Counted from the first letter of the stretch, positions 1-6,506 are shown. The stretch: DNA of 6,526 nt from Bacteriovoracaceae bacterium (GCA_023151145.1 JAKLJM010000129.1:1-6526); one strand, 5' to 3'. The notes: a model not told the origin generated them from the letters alone. Numbers and translations: made by a program.

Positions 1-385
1 AATATGGACTAAAGATCACCACTTCATCACCTGGATCAATTAGTGCACCTAAAATATTTGAGATCGAATGTTTCGCCCCATTAGAGATCACACAATCAAA
101 TTCAGTATCGAGATTTTGAAATGAAATACCACGAGAATGTTCAATGTGTTTTAATAATTTTTTTCTCAACTCAAGGTAACCAGCAACCGGACTATATTGA
201 TAACTTTTTAGAAAATCTAATTCACTTCTTAAAGAATCAATAAATGTTAGAGGGGGCCGAAAAGGCAATTGGCCTGCGGTTAAGTTATAAATTTGTTTGC
301 CTTGTTCTTGCAACTCCAAGGCTTTCGAATTCAACTTAAGAGTAACACTCTCAGGTATACCTTTAACTCTTGAACTTAACTTCAT
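1..385 (-). CDS. Pyridoxal-phosphate aminotransferase, class I/II (N-terminal part, cut by window edge)
   Basis: My own translation of the minus strand from ATG at 385-383 gives 128 open residues to the window edge; the C-terminal part, including the PLP-binding lysine, lies outside. The N-terminus (LSSRV..IPES.TLKLNSKALELQEQGK) is typical of the aspartate aminotransferase Ib-like group. YSPVAGYLELRKKL (about 64-77) matches the conserved Y-P-x-G-x-x-x-LR segment, NGAKHSI (102-108) matches the PLP-phosphate-contacting NGAKQAL segment, and DPGDEVVIFSPY (117-128) is the usual strand before the conserved tryptophan. Family members transfer amino groups between amino acids and 2-oxo acids in the cytoplasm; the exact substrate cannot be read. 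The usual GEPDF motif reads GQLPF (38-42), which suggests a divergent subgroup. The start is supported by an in-frame TGA at 412-410 and an AGGGA ribosome binding site 8 bases upstream. It follows rsmD by 42 bases and is probably co-transcribed. Confidence 0.88.
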   Translation of the reverse strand, partial: MKLSSRVKGIPESVTLKLNSKALELQEQGKQIYNLTAGQLPFRPPLTFIDSLRSELDFLKSYQYSPVAGYLELRKKLLKHIEHSRGISFQNLDTEFDCVISNGAKHSISNILGALIDPGDEVVIFSPY

Positions 386-393
386 ACTCAACT

Positions 394-398
394 TCCCT
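394..398 (-). promoter_or_regulatory. Ribosome binding site of the aminotransferase gene
   Basis: AGGGA on the minus strand lies 8 bases before the ATG at 385. Together with the in-frame stop at 412-410 it fixes the start in the short gap after rsmD. No terminator-like hairpin is seen in this 42-base gap, so read-through from rsmD is expected. Confidence 0.6.
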
Positions 399-427
399 GT
401 ATTGATATTTCATCATCATACCATAAT

Positions 428-1009
428 TTAGGGAATTTCCGCCATTAAGACAAAGGAATCTCCATGAGCATATTCTTTATTGATTTTTAAACCAGACATC
501 AACAAATCTTTATTTGGCCCTTTTACTAAGTCTGATTCAATCCAAAGAACTCCGCGGAATTTCTGTTGCTTCAAAAACTCAATTAAATGCAAATAAACTT
601 GATGATTTTCATAGGGAGGATCGATAAACATGACAGTATCTTCTTCTAAGTTTTTTTGGCGTATATCTAGTAAAAATCCAGCTACCGCTTTTTCTGAACT
701 CATCAATAATGCTTGAACATTTTTTGATACTTGATATTTTTGCTCGACCTGTTTGAGATTATTTTTCAAAATATCATAGACTTTTTTATTGGGCTCTGAA
801 AAATAAACGGCTTCTGCCCCTCTAGACCAAGCTTCAATGCCCATTGAACCTGTCCCGGCGCAAAGATCGACAAAACAAAAGCCTGAAAAATCTTGATAGT
901 AATCAAAAATTCTGCGTTTTAATAACACTTGAGTGGGACGTATAAGATCACCTTTAGGAACATCGAGAAAATAACCTCGAGCACTTCCGCCTAAGATCTT
1001 AAGCGACAT
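428..1009 (-). CDS. rsmD: 16S rRNA (guanine966-N2)-methyltransferase RsmD
   Basis: The 193-aa protein is close to the usual family length (E. coli about 198). RsmD methylates N2 of G966 in 16S rRNA of the assembling 30S subunit, using SAM. Visible motifs in order are GGSARGYFL (7-15), RPTQVLLKRRIFDYY (24-38, the family's RPT...R..lFN segment), SAM-binding motif I VDLCAGTGSMGIEA (47-60), FSEPN (70-74, the acidic end of strand 2), and catalytic motif IV DPPY (130-133). The C-terminus GDSFVLMAEIP corresponds to the family's YGDT-like final strand. The ATG overlaps the end of the upstream acidic-protein gene by 11 bases, and no clear Shine-Dalgarno precedes it, so translational coupling is inferred. 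The downstream gene is an aminotransferase. All key residues are present, and the enzyme is probably active. Confidence 0.95.
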   Translation of the reverse strand: MSLKILGGSARGYFLDVPKGDLIRPTQVLLKRRIFDYYQDFSGFCFVDLCAGTGSMGIEAWSRGAEAVYFSEPNKKVYDILKNNLKQVEQKYQVSKNVQALLMSSEKAVAGFLLDIRQKNLEEDTVMFIDPPYENHQVYLHLIEFLKQQKFRGVLWIESDLVKGPNKDLLMSGLKINKEYAHGDSFVLMAEIP

Positions 1010-1802
1010 TTCGTTTGGCGATTTTGTCTTTTAATGGAATATTGAATTTCACTCCATTAGTCATTTCCACCACACAACCCTCTTCCTCGCTCATGTGAAC
1101 CTCTACTCCTTCAAACGAAAGAGTGACACCTTGATTGCCATTCACAAAAAGCTTTACGTCCCCTTCGCCTATTTTAAAATTCATCATCAGCGACATCGTC
1201 CCTTCAGCCTGCAATGAAACAGGTGAAGATGAAGGAGTTGAAGAAGTTGATTTATTTTTCTCTACAAAAGTAGGTTTAGAATCTGTCATTGAAATAACGT
1301 TTGAAATTGATTCCGAAGTAGCTGCCGACACTGACTCAGCTTTCACTTCTTCCATTGAATCAGAAATAGTATCAGAAAAACTGTCCAACTCATCTGAGTT
1401 ACCAAGAATTTCATCAGCTTCCATCATTTCCATATCAACATCTGGAGTGCTGGCCATCATTGTTGATTCAGCTTCGAAGGACTCACCTTCATGATCAAGC
1501 ATATTGATAACTTCTTCTGCTTCATCACGATTCATTCTCATAAGAGAATTTTCTAATTCTTCATCAATTTGTTTTTGTAGATCTGTTTTATGCACTTCAG
1601 CTGGTGGAACTTTTAAAAGTTCACTATGATGACGCGTATCTTCTTCCACTAAAGAATCTAGGGCCGCTTCAGTAATGGCATCAGGTTCTACGAACTCTTT
1701 TTCTAAACTTTCAATCTCATTCATAATGTCTAGAAGCTCTGCTTCATTGAAGCCTTGCTCATCACCAGAATTACCATCATTTTTATCATTAAAATCTGTC
1801 AT
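999..1802 (-). CDS. Hypothetical acidic protein with C-terminal beta-rich domain, upstream of rsmD
   Basis: I do not recognise this 267-aa protein. Residues 1-135 are strongly acidic and mostly helical in character (runs such as NEIESLEKEF and EELENSLMRMNRDEAEEVINML). Residues 139-198 form a Ser/Thr/Glu-rich low-complexity linker ending in SSTPSSSP. Residues 202-257 form a compact segment with alternating hydrophobic residues, consistent with 5-6 short beta strands (MSLMMNFKIG, VKLFVNG, VTLSFEGVEVHM, CVVEMTNGVKFNIPL), followed by a basic tail KDKIAKR. No signal peptide or membrane segment is seen, so it is probably cytoplasmic. The ATG at 1802-1800 has AGGGG 6 bases upstream. Its 3' end overlaps rsmD by 11 bases, so it is the likely promoter-proximal gene of the operon. 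A function in ribosome biogenesis would be guesswork. That it is a real gene is supported by its start signal, the coupled overlap and the structured C-terminus. Confidence 0.82.
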   Translation of the reverse strand: MTDFNDKNDGNSGDEQGFNEAELLDIMNEIESLEKEFVEPDAITEAALDSLVEEDTRHHSELLKVPPAEVHKTDLQKQIDEELENSLMRMNRDEAEEVINMLDHEGESFEAESTMMASTPDVDMEMMEADEILGNSDELDSFSDTISDSMEEVKAESVSAATSESISNVISMTDSKPTFVEKNKSTSSTPSSSPVSLQAEGTMSLMMNFKIGEGDVKLFVNGNQGVTLSFEGVEVHMSEEEGCVVEMTNGVKFNIPLKDKIAKRNVA

Positions 1803-1808
1803 AAATAG

Positions 1809-1813
1809 CCCCT
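1809..1813 (-). promoter_or_regulatory. Ribosome binding site of the acidic-protein gene
   Basis: AGGGG on the minus strand sits 6 bases before the ATG at 1802. It supports this ATG as the true start. Confidence 0.6.
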
Positions 1814-1876
1814 AAAGACATTATTAACTCTATGCATTATCGGATTTAATGACCATAACCTTAAGCCTCAGCGCGC

Positions 1877-1891
1877 AAAATTCTGAATTTT
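1877..1891. repeat. Interrupted palindrome in the divergent region
   Basis: AAAATTC, one T, then GAATTTT forms perfect 7-base inverted arms. It is AT-rich and not followed by a U-tract typical of a terminator. It lies between the two divergent genes, so a dimeric regulator's operator is one reading. Chance in AT-rich DNA is the other. Confidence 0.4.
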
Positions 1892-1924
1892 AAGTTAAAT
1901 TGCCGAAAATACGAGACTAAATGA

Positions 1925-1975
1925 GAAAAAATTGTATTTTTTTCCATGACAACTGATCGTGATCTAGGTAACAAT
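1925..1975 (+). promoter_or_regulatory. Candidate promoter with A/T-tract for the 942-aa gene
   Basis: ATGACA (1946-1951, 5 of 6 to the sigma70 -35 consensus) is followed after 18 bases by AACAAT (1970-1975, 4 of 6 to the -10 consensus). Directly upstream, GAAAAAA (1925-1931) and TTTTTTC (1938-1944) make an A-tract/T-tract dyad that could act as an UP-like or curved element. Two GATC sites lie in the spacer (GATCGTGATC, 1955-1964). The -10 is weak, so this is a candidate only. Confidence 0.3.
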
Positions 1976-2014
1976 TTTAGCCTCGAAACTTAGTTGATTA
2001 AATTAGGTGCTTTT

Positions 2015-2019
2015 AAGGA
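2015..2019 (+). promoter_or_regulatory. Ribosome binding site deciding a TTG start
   Basis: AAGGA ends 7 bases before TTG at 2027-2029. The next in-frame ATG would be at about residue 237, far too late, so this site is the main support for the TTG start of the 942-aa gene. Confidence 0.65.
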
Positions 2020-2026
2020 ATAAAAG

Positions 2027-4855
2027 TTGAATTCACGCGACGGATTTAAGGCCTCCAGTTGGCTTATCCATTCACACGAGGCTAAAGCCTATACCGATAA
2101 TCTTTCAGAAAATTCTGAAATCGATTTGCTATCTTCTAATTTTAGGCCGAGTGATTTTTTTATTCCTGGATGGCGTGGTGAAGGTCTCATTTCTAGTGGC
2201 GCGATTCAAATTAAAAACACTATCCATAATCTGACGATTGATTCGTTATCCCAATATAAAACTTTTGGGCAATCAAACCGCTCTTTAAAGTTGGCCGTTT
2301 ATAACGAATTTCAAGCCTATATTAAATTCAAAGAGCTCGATTTAAAGGAACTCAAAAACTTCAATGATTTTTGGTTTCATTTTCAAGATGTCACATCTCC
2401 TTATAAACAACATTTAGAAGATTTTTCTAAAATTTACTGTTTTAGGGCCGTTTCAATCTACCTTTTTAGAATCAAATTCCTCTTAGATCTATCAAGAGAA
2501 ATAGCTCTCACTCCCACTGAAGATAACTTAATCAACCCACTTTCGTATCTTGGAAAAATCTTTAAGAAAGACAGCTCCACGGAACTAGATTGCGAGTGCT
2601 TAAGAACCAATCAATACAGCTGGTATCGCCCATCATTTGAGTATCGATCTGAAGTTGTTAAATTAAGAGACCAATTCCACAGTATTTCGCTTACTGAATT
2701 AATTAAAATTTTTTCAACCACAGATACTGACAAAATGTATTCGTTATCAAACTATAGTCACTCGTTATCTCATGTAGCGATGGGACAATTGGTAAATGAG
2801 TTATTGATCGTTTTACCTAAATGGCTTGATCAATCACAAGCGACAAGTAGTAGTAACGATAGACGTCCTTTTATTAGTGAATACTTAAAATCGCGCAAAA
2901 TAAAAGTGCTGAACACACTCTTTGCTGGTAAAAATATTTCATCTCTTGCTCTCTCTCATTGGCTAGCTCAAGATCGCAATATGAAAGATCAATGGGATCA
3001 CCTGATTTGCCCGGACTTTCACGGCAATGAATTTATTGAAGGTGCCTATTTAAAAATCTGCCAAGAATTACAATTTTTGAGTTTCCTGGCAAAAATAGCA
3101 AATGAACAAGGCTATGAAGCGGTTCCTTTCATTTGTAAAGTTATGAAAGAAAAATATCAGACTCAAGACGAAGTTCAACAAGCATCTTTCTTTCAAGTTT
3201 CTGAAGTTCAACAAGAAACTCTCTATGATCGTGTGATCTTAAATTTAACTGATTTACCAAAAACAAACCCACACTTTTATGTGGTTCAACAGTTAACAAG
3301 TTATAAAAACCTTCTAAAAAATGAAGGGCGAATTATTCTTTTCACAAATCAAAAGATTTTTGTTCCATCACAAAGTGAAAAAGTTGAACAGCTTTTAAAA
3401 GACTATAAAATAGACTGTCATTTCTCATTGGAAGAATTAGCGGGCAAAGGTGAATTGGCCCAATATATAGTGATCTTAACAAAGCGTGAATCTAAAGCTC
3501 ATGTCGTTAATGATTTTAATTTTCAAGCTCCGCGCGAAACTAAGGAATCTTGCCACAGTTTTAACATGCGTGGAGAGCTTACTCGTTTTAATAAATTTCA
3601 TCTTTTCGTCAAAGAATTAAAAACTTTCGTAAAAGAAAAATCTTCACAATCCGCACCGATTTATCAAAGAGAAATTGAAGCTAAACTTCATTTTGACTAC
3701 CATATTGATGCTATTATGGAAGGAAAGCTTCTCAGCTCTACGACGAAAGATTCAAGCCCAAAACTTCACTCAAACTTTTTTAGGAACCTTTATAACTCTT
3801 GCATTGGTTTAGAGAACTTTTTTACTATTGAATCCATAGACCACAATTTAGGAATGAATCGTAAAACTCTTTCTTCTGAGTTGTTGGGGATAAAAGCAGA
3901 AAAACCTAAGTTTCCCCTCATTCTCATCGTCAATGCTTCTTCGGCGACAAACATCAAAGTTGAACTAGTGAGTGGGGATTTATATCAAGCTAAGTTAGAA
4001 ATGTATGGAACGGCTTACTATAGCTATTTTGGACTGACTCAAAAAGTAAAAGATATTAACTTGAATGTGTTTAGAGAATACTTCAATTCCTCTATTGGCC
4101 ACCAAGTTATTCAATTACAATTAAACGATGTTCAAGCTAAGCTAAAAGCTAAAGTAAAATCTCTTTTAATTCCTAAATTCTTTTTAAATACAACTTGTGT
4201 TCCAGAGCAAGACTTACATCACTTTGATTTCTTTTTATCAGGCAAAGACGCTTTATTAGCAGAAACTCCTGATGTACTTAACCAAAAGTTCTCACGTTGT
4301 TTAATGAAGGCAGATTATTTAGCAAAAGACTATGCCTGGCATTTATTAGGTCTATCTTCATACTTTAATGTTACGTTAAACAATATGCTGACTGAAGGTT
4401 TTGAGAAGTCATTTAATAAGTATAACTTCTCTAACCCGTTGATCCTAAAACCTCTTCTTTCGCTAAAAACAGAAGCCATTTACCCGCGTAACGAAGATGT
4501 TTATATAGAATTTAAATCGCCAAACGTCAGTGAACTTCATCGTCCACTCACGAGCATTGTTCAGAAAATAGAGAACGAAGAAACAGCAACTCTGACACTG
4601 AGAAACGATCAATCAGACATCGTTGTCCTACACTCTAGACCTACGATGATTGCTTTCTTGAAATTTATTCTTGATTCAGCAACAGGCCATAAATTAGCGG
4701 ACATTTTAACAACGTTAAAGGTTCCAGCATTAAATGAAATGGAAAATATTTTGAGTAACTACGCTCAGCTTGAACATGTCTTATCGGAAATCAAAGTTAA
4801 GAACGAGAATTTTATTTCTCAAGTCCTTAACTCTTCAATCCACAATAATCATTAA
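2027..4855 (+). CDS. Large protein with degenerate N6-adenine methyltransferase-like core and HsdS-like C-terminal segments (function unknown)
   Basis: This 942-aa protein starts at TTG with AAGGA 7 bases upstream; I do not recognise a named family. No signal peptide or membrane helices are apparent, so it is probably cytoplasmic. Residues 1-280 are mixed helical with no known motif. Residues about 290-487 follow the order of a DNA adenine methyltransferase fold: KVLNTLFAGKNISSLALSHW (293-312) at the motif I position, DHLICPDFHGNEF (324-336) as a motif II-like strand, YDRVILNLTDLP (400-411) at the motif IV position, LLKNEGRIILFTNQKIF (429-445) like the usual LLKpGGrlv.v.p strand, and AQYIVILTKR (478-487) as a last strand. 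Motif I lacks the GxG, and motif IV lacks NPPY/F. The C-terminal third has two segments (about 681-718 and 877-909) resembling the end of HsdS target recognition domains (F..YFNS..GH, then ..L.IP). Inference: a catalytically inactive, possibly DNA-binding relative of modification enzymes. The gene is isolated on its strand, with no restriction nuclease beside it. Confidence 0.8.
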   Translation: MNSRDGFKASSWLIHSHEAKAYTDNLSENSEIDLLSSNFRPSDFFIPGWRGEGLISSGAIQIKNTIHNLTIDSLSQYKTFGQSNRSLKLAVYNEFQAYIKFKELDLKELKNFNDFWFHFQDVTSPYKQHLEDFSKIYCFRAVSIYLFRIKFLLDLSREIALTPTEDNLINPLSYLGKIFKKDSSTELDCECLRTNQYSWYRPSFEYRSEVVKLRDQFHSISLTELIKIFSTTDTDKMYSLSNYSHSLSHVAMGQLVNELLIVLPKWLDQSQATSSSNDRRPFISEYLKSRKIKVLNTLFAGKNISSLALSHWLAQDRNMKDQWDHLICPDFHGNEFIEGAYLKICQELQFLSFLAKIANEQGYEAVPFICKVMKEKYQTQDEVQQASFFQVSEVQQETLYDRVILNLTDLPKTNPHFYVVQQLTSYKNLLKNEGRIILFTNQKIFVPSQSEKVEQLLKDYKIDCHFSLEELAGKGELAQYIVILTKRESKAHVVNDFNFQAPRETKESCHSFNMRGELTRFNKFHLFVKELKTFVKEKSSQSAPIYQREIEAKLHFDYHIDAIMEGKLLSSTTKDSSPKLHSNFFRNLYNSCIGLENFFTIESIDHNLGMNRKTLSSELLGIKAEKPKFPLILIVNASSATNIKVELVSGDLYQAKLEMYGTAYYSYFGLTQKVKDINLNVFREYFNSSIGHQVIQLQLNDVQAKLKAKVKSLLIPKFFLNTTCVPEQDLHHFDFFLSGKDALLAETPDVLNQKFSRCLMKADYLAKDYAWHLLGLSSYFNVTLNNMLTEGFEKSFNKYNFSNPLILKPLLSLKTEAIYPRNEDVYIEFKSPNVSELHRPLTSIVQKIENEETATLTLRNDQSDIVVLHSRPTMIAFLKFILDSATGHKLADILTTLKVPALNEMENILSNYAQLEHVLSEIKVKNENFISQVLNSSIHNNH
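4067..4690 (+). repeat. Two similar HsdS-TRD-like segments inside the 942-aa protein
   Basis: Residues 681-692 (VFREYFNSSIGH, bases 4067-4102) and 877-888 (FLKFILDSATGH, bases 4655-4690) align without gaps around a shared (N/D)S-x-x-GH core. Each is followed, after a helix-like stretch, by an (I/V)P motif: LLIPKFF at 714-720 and LKVPAL at 897-902. The pattern resembles the conserved end of type I specificity-subunit recognition domains. It is a protein-level resemblance, not a DNA repeat. Confidence 0.35.
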
Positions 4856-6375
4856 ATCGAAATTTGATCGAGAATTTCTTTTTTCGTTCCAACTTTTACA
4901 TCGACTAAACGCGCCGTTTGCTGGCTTGGTAAACCCTTAAAGACGAGCTTAACGATTTCTCCGGAACGTTCACCTTTTGAGTTTGTCATCACATCAAATT
5001 GAACTTTTCCACCAAACTCTTCCATAAATGATTCGCAAATCGTTAAACCGATATTGGCATCATCAATCTCAGACACTTCATTATCAACAACGCTCTTTGC
5101 CTGTGATGTTCCTGAATTAATAACATCTAAAACAATACTTGATCCCAGACGAATTCCATTAATCGTTAATTTTCTATTCTTAGCATCTGTTTTATTTTCT
5201 AAAGACTGGATCGCATTGTTGAAGACTTGAAAGAGAACTTGTTCTAATTCTTCAGTTCTAAAATAAATATTTAGAGCAGAATCCATATTTAATTCAATTG
5301 AGATTCCGTGTTTAAAGATTCTATCTGAAACTAAGTCAAAAATTTTCTCGACTGAGTTTTCCAAATTAATGACAGGAAACTGGCCAGTCGTTTGAGTCGC
5401 CTCGGTATTATACGTAGCAGTTTTATCAGCACGAAGATTCAATGTTTCTTCGACCATATCACTCACGCGTGCAGAACCATCTGCATTTCTCGTCAATGTA
5501 GAGTCTTCCCACATCATATCCATTTTCTTTTTATAATCAGCAACAGAATCGTTCCCGGTTACCACTTGAACGGCAGAGTGAGGTGTGGCTCGAACTACAT
5601 CTTTGGCGGAAGTAGCTTGAAATGAAATTCCATCTACTAACTTAGTAAATAATCTAGAACAATAAACCAAACCATTATTTTCTAGGCTACTTTTTAAGAT
5701 ATCGATAGATCTGGCAGAATTTAACACAGAATAATCATATAATTCAGACTGTGCTTCAAGCTCACGAACATGATTACTAAATCTACGTTTTGTTTGTCTG
5801 AATAATTCAAGAGCAATTGAAACACCTAATAATGTCATTAAGGCGACGAAAATCATTTTTAAAAGATCGGCCGTCTGATCTAAGTTAGCTTTTAAAGCTC
5901 CAGTTCCTTCATAAACATCATCTTTTAAAGATTCAATTTTTTCGAATCTTTCAGATGGATTTGAATTCGCAGCTTTCGCTCCATTCGTTAACGCTGCTCC
6001 AGCTGTCCCACCAGATAAAATATCTTCATGAAACCAATGAATGCTTGAAGCGAGAGTGGAAAGTTTTTTATAAGTGGCACCATCAAATTTTCTGAGAACG
6101 TCTTCCGCAGAAACTAATCCTTCGGCCATACATTCTTCAGTCAGTGCTTGGAAATTTTGAGTGAGATATACTGAAGAAGCATCATTAATAATTTTCGCTG
6201 TAAAAGTTTGATTCACTCGTTGAAAACAAGTTTGAATCCCCCCTTCTAAATTAGTGAGCTTACTCGTTTTGAGCGAGTTTTCAGATATTAGATAACCTGT
6301 TGTAATCACAGATCCTAATAAGATTAACTGAAGGGTATACTCTTTTGCATAACTAGTTAATTTTAAGATATTCAT
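4852..6375 (-). CDS. Membrane histidine-kinase-like protein with degenerate H-box
   Basis: Numbered from ATG at 6375 (507 aa). Transmembrane helix 1 lies at about 12-30 (EYTLQLILLGSVITTGYLI), then a periplasmic segment of about 140 residues, helix 2 at about 171-192 (LLKMIFVALMTLLGVSIALELF), a DHp-like region at about 200-320, and a HATPase_c domain at about 335-482. The ATPase domain shows an N box EQVLFQVFNNAIQSLE (378-393) and a G2 box GLTICESFMEEFGG (443-456); the G1 site reads INSGTS (419-424) instead of DxGxG. No H[ED]xx[TN]P box is present: the segment ending VRATPHSAV (262-270) aligns with its tail, but the acceptor position is not histidine. It may therefore be an inactive or atypical sensor. 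No response regulator is seen next to it. An in-frame TTG at 6444 with AGGGGG 5 bases upstream would add 23 residues. I prefer ATG 6375, because the extra stretch is rich in rare codons (AGG, ATA, CTA) and has no membrane character. Confidence 0.8.
   Translation of the reverse strand: MNILKLTSYAKEYTLQLILLGSVITTGYLISENSLKTSKLTNLEGGIQTCFQRVNQTFTAKIINDASSVYLTQNFQALTEECMAEGLVSAEDVLRKFDGATYKKLSTLASSIHWFHEDILSGGTAGAALTNGAKAANSNPSERFEKIESLKDDVYEGTGALKANLDQTADLLKMIFVALMTLLGVSIALELFRQTKRRFSNHVRELEAQSELYDYSVLNSARSIDILKSSLENNGLVYCSRLFTKLVDGISFQATSAKDVVRATPHSAVQVVTGNDSVADYKKKMDMMWEDSTLTRNADGSARVSDMVEETLNLRADKTATYNTEATQTTGQFPVINLENSVEKIFDLVSDRIFKHGISIELNMDSALNIYFRTEELEQVLFQVFNNAIQSLENKTDAKNRKLTINGIRLGSSIVLDVINSGTSQAKSVVDNEVSEIDDANIGLTICESFMEEFGGKVQFDVMTNSKGERSGEIVKLVFKGLPSQQTARLVDVKVGTKKEILDQISI
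4859..4884 (+). terminator. Weak intrinsic terminator candidate for the 942-aa gene
   Basis: GAAATT (4859-4864) can pair with AATTTC (4873-4878) across an 8-base loop, possibly closed by one T-G wobble, and is followed by six T's (4879-4884). It begins 4 bases after the TAA of the 942-aa gene and lies inside the 3' coding end of the convergent kinase-like gene. The stem is short and AT-rich, so it is probably inefficient. Confidence 0.35.
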
Positions 6376-6379
6376 AAAT

Positions 6380-6384
6380 CTCCC
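6380..6384 (-). promoter_or_regulatory. Ribosome binding site for the ATG start of the kinase-like gene
   Basis: GGGAG on the minus strand lies 4 bases before ATG 6375, a rather short spacing. The competing TTG at 6444 has AGGGGG with 5-base spacing, so the Shine-Dalgarno alone does not settle the start. Confidence 0.4.
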
Positions 6385-6434
6385 GAGGCCTATTGCCTCA
6401 GCTATTAGTGTATCCTCCCTATAAAAATGAACAA
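6385..6434 (-). promoter_or_regulatory. Possible promoter and leader hairpin of the kinase-like gene
   Basis: On the minus strand TTGTTC (6434-6429) and TACACT (6412-6407) are 16 bases apart, a weak sigma70-like pair. Downstream, GAGGC (6399-6395) and GCCTC (6389-6385) form a 5-bp GC-rich hairpin with a 5-base loop, ending just before the GGGAG ribosome binding site. If transcription starts near 6400, only the ATG at 6375 can be used. An AGGGAGGAT (6420-6412) in this stretch looks like a strong Shine-Dalgarno but has no ATG, GTG or TTG at the proper distance. Confidence 0.22.
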
Positions 6435-6454
6435 CTTTGGGCAAAATTTCCCCC

Positions 6455-6468
6455 TAAAAGCACTTTTA
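6455..6468. repeat. Short dyad between divergent genes
   Basis: TAAAAG, CA, then CTTTTA gives perfect 6-base arms with a 2-base centre, lying in the gap between the kinase-like gene and the possible rightward gene. It overlaps the region just upstream of the TTG 6444 ribosome binding site. An operator is possible, but so is chance. Confidence 0.3.
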
Positions 6469-6506
6469 AGTAGATATGCCCTCAACCTCTCTGTTAGAAT
6501 CAGTTT

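Larger units (their letters stand above)
1803..2026. promoter_or_regulatory. Divergent intergenic control region (224 bases)
   Basis: This region separates the leftward acidic-protein/rsmD operon from the rightward 942-aa gene and must hold promoters for both. On the minus strand GATAAT (within 1835-1845) is a reasonable -10 for the leftward operon, but its -35 (TTAAGG-like, 17 bases upstream) is poor. On the plus strand a candidate promoter lies at 1946-1975. A 15-base interrupted palindrome lies at 1877-1891. No ORF with a start and ribosome binding site, and no RNA gene, is seen here. Confidence 0.55.

Noticed and set aside
1135..1494. Plus-strand open frame of 119 codons
   Set aside because: It lies fully antisense to the acidic-protein gene, whose Ser/Glu-rich codons keep the opposite frame open. 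No ribosome binding site or promoter was seen for it.
1925..1944. A-tract/T-tract dyad as an intrinsic terminator
   Set aside because: The arms are only A-T pairs with a single closing G-C, and no gene ends just upstream on either strand. An UP-like or curved element fits better.
1955..1964. GATCGTGATC as a regulatory dyad
   Set aside because: It is just two GATC sites two bases apart with an imperfect dyad. It is noted only as part of the promoter spacer.
2027..4855. Active restriction-modification system
   Set aside because: Motif I and the NPPY/F catalytic motif are not intact, no nuclease motif or partner gene is visible, and the neighbours are housekeeping and signalling genes.
5392..5625. 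Plus-strand open frame of 77 codons
   Set aside because: It is antisense to the kinase-like gene and has no domain-like features.
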